A stretch of DNA of 64,000 nucleotides from positions 37,708 through 101,707 of the forward strand of contig NZ_LMDF01000002.1 in assembly GCF_001425745.1 (NCBI RefSeq). Reading direction: 5' to 3'. Each line of letters opens with the position of its first letter. Within the stretch, counting starts at the first letter, position 1. This DNA comes from Caulobacter sp. Root343 (GTDB lineage: Bacteria > Pseudomonadota > Alphaproteobacteria > Caulobacterales > Caulobacteraceae). The notes below the pieces were generated by a model that was not told the DNA's origin, did not search any database, and saw nothing but the letters and a program-made list of their open reading frames with translations. Made by a program: the position numbers and the translations under genes. Positions 28,655-36,817 of the stretch are shown here, piece by piece.

Positions 28655-29509
28655 ATGCTCCGCAAACTTTCGGTCCTCGCGGCGGCGGTCGGTCTCCTGA
28701 CGGTCGGCGTCGCCGGTCCCGCCCTGGCCAACGGCGGCGCCAAGGAAGCCAAGGATGTCCACTGGTCGTTCGAAGGCCCGTTCGGCAAGTTCGACCAGGC
28801 CCAGCTGCAACGCGGCTTCAAGGTCTATCGCGAGGTCTGCTCGGCCTGCCACTCGCTGAAGCTGGTGGCGTTCCGCAACCTCGGCGACAAGGGCGCTCCG
28901 TTCTATAACGAGAAGTACCCGAACTCGAACGACAACCCGTGGGTCAAGGCGATCGCCAAAGACTACGAGATCGGCGATATCGATAGCGAGACCGGCGACG
29001 CCATCAAGCGTCCGGCCACCGGCGCCGACCACTTCCCGTCGCCCTTCGCCAACGAAGCCGCGGCCCGCGCCAGCAACGGCGGCGCCCTGCCGCCGGACAT
29101 GTCGCTGCTGGCCAAGGCCCGCGAAGAAGGCCCGGCCCACATCTATTCGGTGGTGACGGGCTACAAGACCCCGCCCGCCGGCCTGAAGGTTCCGACCGGC
29201 GGCCACTACAACGAGTACTTCCCGGGCGACCTGACGTCGGCCTGGTCGGGCTCGCACGAGCACGTTCCGCCGGGCGGCTTCATCGCCATGGCCCCGCCGC
29301 TGAAGGACGGCTTGGTGACCTTCGACGACGGCACCAAGTCGACCCTGGACCAAGAGGCCAAGGACGTGTCGGCCTTCCTGATGTGGGCCGCCGAGCCCAA
29401 GCTGGAAGAGCGCAAGCAGACCGGCTTCGCCGTGATCCTCTACCTGCTGCTGCTCTCGGGCCTGCTGTTCGCCAGCTACAAGACGGTGTGGCGCAACGAG
29501 TCGCACTGA
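28655..29509 (+). CDS. petC: cytochrome c1 of the bc1 complex
   Basis: 284 residues from ATG 28655 (a TTG at 28646 is in frame). A signal peptide ends at about residue 26 (GPALA-NGG). Haem c attaches at CSACH (C62, C65, H66), and the Met of IAMAPPL is the likely axial ligand. A C-terminal membrane anchor (FAVILYLLLLSGLLFASYK) follows. It passes electrons from the Rieske protein to soluble or membrane cytochrome c. It is the last gene of the operon, followed 25 bases later by a strong terminator. Confidence 0.98.
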   Translation: MLRKLSVLAAAVGLLTVGVAGPALANGGAKEAKDVHWSFEGPFGKFDQAQLQRGFKVYREVCSACHSLKLVAFRNLGDKGAPFYNEKYPNSNDNPWVKAIAKDYEIGDIDSETGDAIKRPATGADHFPSPFANEAAARASNGGALPPDMSLLAKAREEGPAHIYSVVTGYKTPPAGLKVPTGGHYNEYFPGDLTSAWSGSHEHVPPGGFIAMAPPLKDGLVTFDDGTKSTLDQEAKDVSAFLMWAAEPKLEERKQTGFAVILYLLLLSGLLFASYKTVWRNESH

Positions 29510-29531
29510 GCCTGCTCAGCGCTGAAGTTCG

Positions 29532-29566
29532 AAGGGCCCGGTGGAAACACCGGGCCCTTTTTCTTT
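29532..29566 (+). terminator. Rho-independent terminator of petABC
   Basis: A perfect 10-bp stem, GGGCCCGGTG (29534-29543) with CACCGGGCCC (29548-29557), a GAAA tetraloop and a following TTTTTCTTT run. It lies between the convergent petC and GNAT genes. The A-rich flank on the left is short, so it works mainly for the plus strand. Confidence 0.93.
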
Positions 29567-29571
29567 GTCGG

Positions 29572-30045
29572 CTACACCTCCAGCCGCCAGCAGATCACCG
29601 GCCCGTCCTCATCGTCGACGCGTTCGCCCACGACCTGGAAGCCGTTGCGGCTGAGCACCGCCTGCGAGGCGGGGTTGTCGACCGAGGTCTCGGCCGTCAG
29701 GGCGTTGACCCGTGGGTCGTGCTTGGCCCAGGCGGCGAGGTCGGCGACGGCGCGGGTGGCCGCGCCTCGTCCTTGCCGCGTCGGGGCAACGCCATAGCCG
29801 ATGTGCAGAGACCGGTCCTCGGCGTCCAGCGGCCGGGTGGGCGAGATCAGGCCGACGATCTCGCCGTCCTCGACCATCATCCAGGCGGCGGGGCTGAACA
29901 CGCCGCCGATCTCGTCGGCGATCTCGGCCAGCATGGCCAGCACTTCGGGCGGCGCCACCGGGCTGTCGCACAGGCGCAGGGGAGCAGGGGCCTCGCCGCG
30001 CAACAGGGCGGCGAAGTCTTCGTTCTTGGCTTCGATAAGCATCAA
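29572..30045 (-). CDS. GNAT family N-acetyltransferase
   Basis: 157 residues (a second ATG three bases in is equally good). The GNAT acetyl-CoA site reads LHIGYGVAPTRQGRGAATRAVADLAAWA (R/QxxGxG/A-type loop). AETSVDNPASQAVLSRNGFQVVGE is the RimJ/RimL-like C-terminal motif. The substrate is unknown. The gene ends 6 bases after the petC terminator. Confidence 0.88.
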   Translation of the reverse strand: MMLIEAKNEDFAALLRGEAPAPLRLCDSPVAPPEVLAMLAEIADEIGGVFSPAAWMMVEDGEIVGLISPTRPLDAEDRSLHIGYGVAPTRQGRGAATRAVADLAAWAKHDPRVNALTAETSVDNPASQAVLSRNGFQVVGERVDDEDGPVICWRLEV

Positions 30046-30205
30046 TAGTCTCGGCTGTGGGAAACGCGCTGGGATCAGCGCGGAAGGCCGAGCGGCGGCG
30101 TCAGGCGTCGCCGCGACGGCGGCTGTGACGGTGGGCGACGACGATCAAAGGCGCTCTCCTGCGGCTAGGCTCCAGCCATACGAGCTCGGCCGCGAGGCCG
30201 CAAGC

Positions 30206-30973
30206 TCAGGGCGCGACCGACAGCGTCCGCGCGTCGGCGGCCAGGCGCAGACGGTGCCGCGCCCAGAAGCCCGTGCCCAGGGTTCCGGCCACGCCCTCGG
30301 GCAGGTCGTCGGCCAGGCTGGCGGGGACGTTCTCGGCCAGCACGCCGCCGATCGACAGGGCCCGCAGGTGGGCCGGAGCCTTGTGGCGCGCGGTCAGGTC
30401 CAGCTTTCCCGTCGCCGCCGCCCCGCGCGTCGAGAGCCGCGCCATGGCCAGGGACGCCGTGTCGATGGCGAAGGCTCCGCGCAGCGCCGTGGGACCGTCG
30501 CTGACGGCCGCTTCGATCGTCGGCAGGCCGTCGACCACCACGACCGGCAGAACGACTTGCCGGCGCGCCCGCCAAGCCTGGTCGATGCGCACGCGGCAGG
30601 CGGCGAAGTCGATCTCGACGCTGTGACCGGCCAGCACGTCCATGCCGATCACCCCGGCGATCGGGGTGACGAAGCCCGCGCCCCGCGCGTCGAGATCGGC
30701 GACCTTCACCGACACCGCCGGCGCCTTCAGGCCGGCGACTTCCACGGACAGGGTCAGCTCGGGCTCGATGATTCCGGCCATCTGAGCCCGGGTCTCGTGC
30801 AGCAGGGTGCGCGGGGCCGAGAGGTCGATGACATAGTCGCCGGCCATGTCGGCGATCACCGCCGGGGCGATGATGGCGCCGTTCTCGAACCAGCACGCCG
30901 TCTCGCCCGCCCGCGCCGCGCCGGCGAGGATCAGGGTCAGCGACAGGGCCAGGAACGGAACGCGGCGACGCAT
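30206..30973 (-). CDS. secreted retropepsin-like (aspartyl protease fold) protein with altered active sites
   Basis: 255 residues with a signal peptide (MRRRVPFLALSLTLILAGAARA). Two half-domains resemble bacterial gag-polyprotein/retropepsin-like proteins: GDYVIDLSAPRTLLHE, then GVIGMDVLAGHSVEIDF, and GAFAIDTASLAMARLS later, then GTLGTGFW. The catalytic D-T/S-G triplets read DLS and DTA, so the glycine is missing in both and proteolysis is doubtful. Probably periplasmic. About 160 bases of unassigned DNA separate it from the GNAT gene. Confidence 0.75.
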   Translation of the reverse strand: MRRRVPFLALSLTLILAGAARAGETACWFENGAIIAPAVIADMAGDYVIDLSAPRTLLHETRAQMAGIIEPELTLSVEVAGLKAPAVSVKVADLDARGAGFVTPIAGVIGMDVLAGHSVEIDFAACRVRIDQAWRARRQVVLPVVVVDGLPTIEAAVSDGPTALRGAFAIDTASLAMARLSTRGAAATGKLDLTARHKAPAHLRALSIGGVLAENVPASLADDLPEGVAGTLGTGFWARHRLRLAADARTLSVAP

Positions 30974-31115
30974 GGCGAGACCCTAGCTCAGCCGTGACGG
31001 TTGCGCGACGGCTCTCGACAAACGCCGGTACTTGACGCCATTGACGACAAGAACTTTGCAAAGCAAAGTCATGATGACTTCCTCGGACGGGAAGCGACGT
31101 CCCGGGAGGACCGCC

Positions 31116-31691
31116 ATGACCCGAAAACTGCTCGCCATCGCGGCGCTCGCCTTCGCCGCTTGCGCCGGCGCCGCATCCGCCCAGACGCCCCCCGATCCCG
31201 GCCCGCGCATCGCCGCCCAGGCCGAGGCGATGAAGAAGCTTGCGGTGATGGATGGCGTCTGGCGCGGCCCGGCCTGGACCGTGACGCCGACCGGCAGGCA
31301 CGAGGTCACCCAGGCCGAACGGATCGGCCCGCTGCTGGGCGGTTCGATCAAGGTGGTCGAGGGGCGCGGCTACAACGCCGACGGCACGACCGGCTTCAAC
31401 GCCTTCGGGGTGGTCTCGTACGAGCCCTCGACCGGCGCCTACGCCTTTCACACCTACGCCATGGGTCAGGCCGGCGACTTCAAGCTGACGCCGACCGCCG
31501 ACGGCTATGTCTGGGAGGTGCCGGCCGGGCCGATGACCATCCGCTACACCGCCGTGATCAAGGACGGCGCCTGGCGCGAGATCGGCGAGCGGGTGATGGA
31601 CGGCCGCCCGCCGGTCCAGTTCTTCGAGATGAACCTCAAGCGTCTCGGCGACAGCGCCTGGCCGACGGCGGGGGCGATCCCGCCGAAATAG
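31116..31691 (+). CDS. secreted DUF1579-like protein
   Basis: 191 residues from ATG 31116, preceded by GGGAGGA at 31104-31110. A signal peptide ends at GAASA-QTP. The core (LAVMDGVWRGPAWTVTPTGRHEVTQAERIGPLLGGSIKVVEGRGY, then FNAFGVVSYEPSTGAYAFHTYAMG) resembles DUF1579/lipocalin-like periplasmic proteins that follow a GxWxG pattern. The ligand is unknown. It is convergent with the histidine phosphatase gene, 8 bases apart. Confidence 0.78.
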   Translation: MTRKLLAIAALAFAACAGAASAQTPPDPGPRIAAQAEAMKKLAVMDGVWRGPAWTVTPTGRHEVTQAERIGPLLGGSIKVVEGRGYNADGTTGFNAFGVVSYEPSTGAYAFHTYAMGQAGDFKLTPTADGYVWEVPAGPMTIRYTAVIKDGAWREIGERVMDGRPPVQFFEMNLKRLGDSAWPTAGAIPPK

Positions 31692-31699
31692 CCGTCCGC

Positions 31700-32218
31700 T
31701 CAGCAGGCCTGCGTGGCCGCGCCATAGCGGGCGTGGACCACCTTGGGCGCCGCGCCGCCCAGCTGAATGATCGTCATGTGGTCGTACTCGCAGTCGGTCA
31801 GTGTCTCGGGCGCGGGATCGCCGAGGGCGCGGGCGATGTCGGTGAACGTATTGCTGTGGCCGACGATCAGCACGGTGGCGTCGATCGGCGCCTTGCGGGC
31901 GGCCTCGGCCACGCGCTGGGCGTGGGCCGCGGTTCCGCCGTCCAGGGCGATCGGGACGACCTTTACGCCCGCCGCGTCGGCGGTCGGCTGACCGGTCTGC
32001 TGCGTGCGCTTCAGAGGGGTGGCCAGCACCATCGAGACCTTGGCGCCGGCGAGGCTGGCGGCCAGCGCCCGGGCGCGCGCCTGGCCCGTCGGCGAGAGGT
32101 CGGGATCACCGTTGGGCGACACCTTCTCGCCGTGGCGGACGATCACCACGGTCTGGGCCAGCGCCGGCGTGGCGGCCAGCGAGAACGACAGGGCGACGGC
32201 GGTCAGTGAGCGGATCAT
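31700..32218 (-). CDS. secreted histidine phosphatase (phosphoglycerate-mutase fold)
   Basis: 172 residues from ATG 32218, with a signal peptide ending at TPALA. The phospho-accepting RHG motif is VIVRHGEK near residue 28, and the second His lies in VLIVGHSNT. Between them TPLKRTQQTGQP matches the SixA/PGAM-like substrate loop. Export suggests a periplasmic phosphatase. The substrate is unknown. Confidence 0.87.
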   Translation of the reverse strand: MIRSLTAVALSFSLAATPALAQTVVIVRHGEKVSPNGDPDLSPTGQARARALAASLAGAKVSMVLATPLKRTQQTGQPTADAAGVKVVPIALDGGTAAHAQRVAEAARKAPIDATVLIVGHSNTFTDIARALGDPAPETLTDCEYDHMTIIQLGGAAPKVVHARYGAATQAC

Positions 32219-32249
32219 CCGCCGACCGTAGGCGGCCCGCCGCCTATCC

Positions 32250-32927
32250 TCAAGCTTCGCCCTTGCCGCCGCCGGAGCGCTGGAAAAGCTGCAGGGTGCG
32301 CAGCAGCGCCAGCCGGGCGCTGTCGGCATGGTGGCCGCTGGGCGCGACGAACGCGTGGCCGGCGTCATAGAGATAGATCGGCAGGTCCGGATGGGCGTCG
32401 CGGATGGCCTCGACGTCGGGCATCGGGATCAGGGCGTCGGTCTTGCCGAAGTGCAGGATGGTCGGGACCTTGGGCGTCTCGTCGCGATAGCCGACGATGT
32501 CGCCGCCGTAGAAGGCCGACACCGCTTGCAGCCCTTCGCAGCGGCAGGCCGCCAGCCAGGCCGTCGTGCCGCCGTAGCAGAAGCCCATGGCGAACACCGG
32601 CCCCGCCAGCGCGTCGATGGCGGCCTGGACCCGGGGCAGGGTGGACGCCCCCCAGCTGGTCAGCTTGCCCATGGCCATGCGCGCGTCGAGGATTTCGGGT
32701 TGCAGGTCGACGCTCGGGAAGTCGGCGTCGGCCGCGTCCATCAGGCTGGGGGCGATCACCTCATAGCCTTGCTCGGCCAAGGTGTCGGCCAGCGCGCGGA
32801 TGTGCGGGGTGACGCCCCAGATGGCGTGCAGCATGACGATACCGCCGCGCCGGGCCTCTTGCGCGGGGGCGTGATAGGCGGCGAACGGCGCGCCGTCGCG
32901 ATCGGCCAGGGCGATGCGCTCACCCAT
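32250..32927 (-). CDS. dienelactone hydrolase family protein, copy 2
   Basis: 225 residues, alpha/beta hydrolase fold. The nucleophile is the Cys of MGFCYGGTTAW (GxCxGG), as in dienelactone hydrolases; the Asp is probably in FGKTDALIP and the His in YDAGHAF. Its partner at 32929 is a clear paralogue and ends one base before this start, so the pair arose by tandem duplication and is co-transcribed. The real substrate is unknown. Confidence 0.9.
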   Translation of the reverse strand: MGERIALADRDGAPFAAYHAPAQEARRGGIVMLHAIWGVTPHIRALADTLAEQGYEVIAPSLMDAADADFPSVDLQPEILDARMAMGKLTSWGASTLPRVQAAIDALAGPVFAMGFCYGGTTAWLAACRCEGLQAVSAFYGGDIVGYRDETPKVPTILHFGKTDALIPMPDVEAIRDAHPDLPIYLYDAGHAFVAPSGHHADSARLALLRTLQLFQRSGGGKGEA

Positions 32928-32928
32928 C

Positions 32929-33609
32929 TCAGACAGCTCCGTGGGCGGCGAAGAACTCGACCGTGCGCTGACGGGCCAGCTCGGCGTCGGCCAGGTCGGA
33001 CTCGGGCCGGCCGTCGTTGTTGAAGCCGTGACCGCTGGCCTCGTAGATGTGCACCGGAACCTCGGGGTGGGCGGCCTGGATGGCGGCCTTGACCGTATCG
33101 GCCGGAATGTGGGGGTCCTTGCGGCCCAGATGGACGATGACCGGAGCGGCGAGAGCGAACTTGGCCATGCCGACCACCTGGCCGCCGTAATAGCTGGCCG
33201 CCGCCGACAGGCCCTCGCAACGCGAGGCCGCCAGCCAGGTCATGGTGCCGCCGTAGCAGTAGCCGACCACGAACACCGGCCCGCGCGGCTTCAGGAAATC
33301 GATACAGGCCTGGATGTCGCCCAGGGCGTTGTCCGGCCCATTGGCCAGCGCCAGTTCGCGGCCGCGCGCGAAACCGGCCTCGTCATGCTCGGCGGTGAAG
33401 CCCTTCTGGCCGCGGTCGAACATCGATGGGGCGACCACTTCGAAGCCGCGCGCGGCCCAACGGGCCAGGTCCTCGCGCACATAGCTGTCCAGGCCGAAGA
33501 TCTCCTGGATCACGATGACCGCGCCCCTGCGGGCTCCCTCCGCCCGGGCGTGCAGGGCGGTGAAGGCAAAGCCGTCATGCGCGGCGGTCAGGGTGATGGT
33601 CTCGGCCAT
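32929..33609 (-). CDS. dienelactone hydrolase family protein, copy 1
   Basis: 226 residues, paralogous to the gene at 32250. The N-terminal part GAVIVIQEIFGLDSYVREDLARWAARGFEVVAPSMFDR is typical of the family. The nucleophile is in VGYCYGGTMTW, Asp in LGRKDPHIP and His in YEASGHGF. The first of two tandem genes on the minus strand, 64 bases downstream of ychF's stop. A hairpin that may end ychF transcription lies in that gap. Confidence 0.9.
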   Translation of the reverse strand: MAETITLTAAHDGFAFTALHARAEGARRGAVIVIQEIFGLDSYVREDLARWAARGFEVVAPSMFDRGQKGFTAEHDEAGFARGRELALANGPDNALGDIQACIDFLKPRGPVFVVGYCYGGTMTWLAASRCEGLSAAASYYGGQVVGMAKFALAAPVIVHLGRKDPHIPADTVKAAIQAAHPEVPVHIYEASGHGFNNDGRPESDLADAELARQRTVEFFAAHGAV

Positions 33610-33617
33610 GGCGTCGT

Positions 33618-33658
33618 CCCAAATCGGAAACGGCCGGGGCGTTTCCGCTCCGGCCGCT
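33618..33658 (-). terminator. hairpin terminator after ychF
   Basis: Read on the minus strand: CGGCCGGAGCG, loop GAAA, CGCCCCGGCCG, with one mismatch in the stem (33631-33656), followed by TTTCCGATTT. The tail is only moderately T-rich, so ending may be partial and the dienelactone hydrolase genes could be reached by read-through. Confidence 0.6.
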
Positions 33659-33672
33659 GCTGTTTTGACGTC

Positions 33673-34773
33673 TTAGACGTTGAAGCGGAAGTGCATCACG
33701 TCGCCGTCCTTGACGACGTAGTCCTTGCCCTCGGCCCGCATCTTGCCGGCCTCCTTGGCGCCGTTCTCGCCGCCCAGCTTGACGAAATCGTCGAAGGCGA
33801 TGGTCTCGGCGCGGATATAGCCCTTCTCGAAATCGGTGTGGATGACGCCGGCCGCCTGCGGGCCGGTGTCGCCGACGTGGATGGTCCAGGCGCGGGCTTC
33901 CTTGGGGCCGACCGTGAAATAGGTCTGCAGGTTCAGCAGCTTGTAGGCTTCACGGATCAGGCGGTTCAGGCCCGGCTCTTCCAGCCCGAGGGTTTCGAGG
34001 AACTCGGTCCGCTCCTCGGCGTCCAGCAGGGCGATCTCGCTCTCGATCTGAGCCGAGATGACCACGGCCTTGGCGTTGTCCTTGGCGGCGCGTTCGGCGA
34101 CCAGGTCGCTGTACTTGTTGCCCTTGTCCGCAGAGCCCTCGTCGACGTTGCAGACATAGAGGGCCGGCAGCGAGGTCAGCAGCTGCAGCATGTGCCAGGC
34201 CTTCTCGTCGTCGGCGTCGATCTTGGCGGCGCGGGCCGGACGGCCTTCGCGCAGCAGGGCCAGGGCGATATTGGCCAGGCGTAGGGTGTTGGCGCTTTCC
34301 TTGTCGGCGCCGACCTTGGCGCGCTTCTCCAGGGCGGGAACGCGCTTTTCCAGGCTTTCCAGGTCGGCCAGCATCAGCTCCATCTCGATGATCTCGAGAT
34401 CGCTGATCGGGTCGATGCGGCCCTCGACGTGGACGATGTCGCCGTCCTCGAAGCAGCGGGCCACGAAGGCGACGGCGTCGCAGTCGCGGATGTTGGCCAG
34501 GAACTGGTTGCCCAGGCCTTCGCCCTTGCTCGCGCCGCGCACCAGGCCGGCGATGTCGACGAAGGTGATCCGGGCCGGAATGATTTCCTTGGAGCCGGCG
34601 ATCTTGGCCAGGGCGTCCAGGCGCGGCTCGGGCACCGCGACTTCGCCGGTGTTGGGCTCGATCGTGCAGAACGGATAGTTGGCCGCCTGGGCCGACGCCG
34701 TCTGGGTCAGCGCGTTGAACAGGGTGGACTTGCCGACGTTGGGCAGGCCGACGATGGCGACTTTCAGGGCCAT
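33673..34773 (-). CDS. ychF: redox-regulated ATPase YchF (Obg-like)
   Basis: 366 residues from ATG 34773; the 35-residue in-frame extension upstream is not typical. The G1 loop is GLPNVGKST, G3 is DIAGLV, and the NxxE motif (CNVDE) replaces NKxD, explaining the ATP preference of this family. A coiled-coil insert (about 130-200) and a C-terminal TGS domain (YFTVGPKEARAWTIHVGDTGPQAAGVIHTDFEKGYI) complete it. It associates with ribosomes and is linked to oxidative stress. Confidence 0.97.
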   Translation of the reverse strand: MALKVAIVGLPNVGKSTLFNALTQTASAQAANYPFCTIEPNTGEVAVPEPRLDALAKIAGSKEIIPARITFVDIAGLVRGASKGEGLGNQFLANIRDCDAVAFVARCFEDGDIVHVEGRIDPISDLEIIEMELMLADLESLEKRVPALEKRAKVGADKESANTLRLANIALALLREGRPARAAKIDADDEKAWHMLQLLTSLPALYVCNVDEGSADKGNKYSDLVAERAAKDNAKAVVISAQIESEIALLDAEERTEFLETLGLEEPGLNRLIREAYKLLNLQTYFTVGPKEARAWTIHVGDTGPQAAGVIHTDFEKGYIRAETIAFDDFVKLGGENGAKEAGKMRAEGKDYVVKDGDVMHFRFNV

Positions 34774-34914
34774 GGAACTCTCGTGAATTTCGTTGGGCGG
34801 GCGATTAGCACGGATGGCCGGGAAAGGCGAACCGGCCAGGGCGGCCCAGGCGGCGAGGGGGGCTTGCGCGAACTGCAACCAGATCAGATATCAAAGGCCC
34901 GAAAGGAGCTCCCC

Positions 34915-35745
34915 ATGAGCGTTCGACCCGTCGTGAAGATCGTGAAGGGCCAGCCCGCCTCGGACGGCGACGGCGTGCGCCTGACCCGGATGCTGGGCAC
35001 GGCCGAGGCCCAGATGTTCGACCCGTTCCTGATGCTGGACTGCTTCGACAACGACCAGGCGTCCGACTACATGGGCGGCTTCCCCGACCATCCGCATCGC
35101 GGCTTCGAGACCGTGACCTACATGCTGGAAGGCCGGATGCGGCACCGCGACAACACCGGCCGCGAAGGCGTGATCGGGCCGGGCGGCGTCCAGTGGATGC
35201 GGGCCGGCAAGGGCATCGTCCACTCCGAAATGCCCGAGCAGGCCGAAGGCCGGATGCGCGGCTTCCAGCTATGGGTGAACCTGCCCGCCAAACTGAAGAT
35301 GAGCGCGCCCGGCTATTCCGAGTTCGAGAGCGACGCGATCCCGGTCGAGGCGCGCGACGGCGGCGTCTCGGTCAAGGCGATCTCCGGCGTGACGGAAGGC
35401 GGGACCGCCGGCCCGATCGGCGGCGGCGCGGTCGACGCCCTCTATTTCGACGTGGTCCTGCCGGCCGGGACGCGGTTCGAGGAGCCCGTGGGCGACGACC
35501 GCAACGCCATGCTGGCGGTCTATGAAGGCCAGGTCCGCGTGGCCGGCGAAACCATCGACGCGCTGTCAGGCGTGTTCCTGGGCGGCGGCGACACGGTGGC
35601 GGTCGAGGCGGTCACCGACGCGCGCCTGCTGCTGCTGGCCGGCCGCCCGATCGGCGAGCCGGTGTTCTGGCACGGCCCTTTCGTGATGAACTCACGGGAA
35701 GAGCTGGTGCGGGCGTTCGAGGATTTCCGGAGCGGGCGGTTCTGA
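34915..35745 (+). CDS. pirin family protein
   Basis: 276 residues from ATG 34915, with GAAAGGAG at 34901-34908. The bicupin pirin fold is shown by PDHPHRGFETVTYMLEGRMRHRDNTGREGVIGPGGVQWMRAGKGIVHSEMPE, containing the metal-binding His and Glu residues. Pirins bind Fe and some act as quercetin dioxygenases; the role here is unknown. It diverges from ychF. Confidence 0.92.
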   Translation: MSVRPVVKIVKGQPASDGDGVRLTRMLGTAEAQMFDPFLMLDCFDNDQASDYMGGFPDHPHRGFETVTYMLEGRMRHRDNTGREGVIGPGGVQWMRAGKGIVHSEMPEQAEGRMRGFQLWVNLPAKLKMSAPGYSEFESDAIPVEARDGGVSVKAISGVTEGGTAGPIGGGAVDALYFDVVLPAGTRFEEPVGDDRNAMLAVYEGQVRVAGETIDALSGVFLGGGDTVAVEAVTDARLLLLAGRPIGEPVFWHGPFVMNSREELVRAFEDFRSGRF

Positions 35746-35776
35746 GGGCGGCTTAGGGTGGTAAGGGGGTGGCGGG

Positions 35777-36283
35777 CTATTTCGCTTTGTCCGCGACGCC
35801 GTAGTACTTCAGCGCGGTCCGGCGGGCGACAGCGCCATTTAGTGGGGCGAGGGTGAAGAAGCGTCGTGTCTCACTTCGGCTAGCCAGCAGATCGCAGCGA
35901 TCAACAATCTGATCGACGAATGGCCGCACCACGGAAGCCGCGCCTGGTTTGTCGCCGGCTCGCGCCAGTTGGGTTGCGCGCGAAAGGGTAGACACGTCGC
36001 GAGTGTTTTGGCCTTTTAGTCCTGAGATGAAATAGGAATAGGCCTGATCCTCGGCGAAGCCGTCGCCCATTGCTAGCTCAGCCTCTTCTCGCATGTAATC
36101 GTCTCGCCCATCCAGATCGATTACATAGCCAGCCACCTCACAGAGCGGCAGCGTGGCGGCGTTCATTCCGGCAAGCTGCAGACGCTCGATTGTCTTCGCG
36201 CGGGCAGCGATCGACGCATCGGTTTGCGCGAACGCTGAGCTCGCCAGAAGCGACATTATCAATGCGATAGACGCCTGACGCAT
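35777..36283 (-). CDS. secreted hypothetical protein
   Basis: 168 residues from ATG 36283; the open frame extends further up without protein-like character. A signal peptide (MRQASIALIMSLLASSAFA) precedes a helical domain with two cysteines (LPLCEVAGY and VDRCDLLAS) that could pair. Composition is less GC-rich than flanking genes. I do not recognise a family. It begins a small accessory-looking patch up to about 36.8 kb. Confidence 0.65.
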   Translation of the reverse strand: MRQASIALIMSLLASSAFAQTDASIAARAKTIERLQLAGMNAATLPLCEVAGYVIDLDGRDDYMREEAELAMGDGFAEDQAYSYFISGLKGQNTRDVSTLSRATQLARAGDKPGAASVVRPFVDQIVDRCDLLASRSETRRFFTLAPLNGAVARRTALKYYGVADKAK

Positions 36284-36422
36284 CCCGCCTCCTAGCCGCA
36301 GCAGACGGCGATAAGCGCCACCATAACGGGGGCTGGCGAAGCTCCGCAACTGCGAGGGCCGCTTTGGGTGGGAAGCTGCCGTCTGGGAGAATACGGTCGG
36401 TAAAGATCGAAGACCGCGCCGT

Positions 36423-36758
36423 ATGAACTCCGACGCAAAATTCCGCATGAAATGGCCCAAGCCACTGTACGCCTATATGCGTTTTGGGTGGCTTGAATGG
36501 CTAATCGTTCTCGCCATCAGCGCCGCTTCGGTCGCCTGGTGCGCCTGGAACGCCTTCTCATTGCTGGCGCGAGGATCGATCTTCGTGCTTGGGGCCCGCT
36601 TCGGGTCGCCAAGTCGCTGGGCGAAGTTCGAGACTGAGCCACTCGCGGTCGTGGTCTGGAGCTCGATCGATCTTGTCTGGCTCTTGGCGGCAACGTTTTG
36701 CCTCATCGCCGCGAGCCGCTGGTTGGCCCAATTCTGGATCGGCTTCCGCTCATCCTGA
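36423..36758 (+). CDS. small hypothetical membrane protein
   Basis: 111 residues from ATG 36423 (ATG 36447 is an alternative). Two hydrophobic helices are visible, about 24-50 (LEWLIVLAISAASVAWCAW) and 74-101 (AVVVWSSIDLVWLLAATF). No strong ribosome binding site and no family recognised; a plausible real gene in a lower-GC patch, but expression is unproven. Confidence 0.5.
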   Translation: MNSDAKFRMKWPKPLYAYMRFGWLEWLIVLAISAASVAWCAWNAFSLLARGSIFVLGARFGSPSRWAKFETEPLAVVVWSSIDLVWLLAATFCLIAASRWLAQFWIGFRSS

Positions 36759-36817
36759 CAATCTGGCGTCCGCTAAGGGCCGAACGCGGACCTTGAGCGA
36801 GTTACGACCTCCGCCCC

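Noticed and set aside
30046..30205. Possible small RNA between GNAT and retropepsin-like genes
   Set aside because: Only a short hairpin (CGCGCTGGGATCAGCGCG) was visible, without a promoter or terminator to support an RNA gene.
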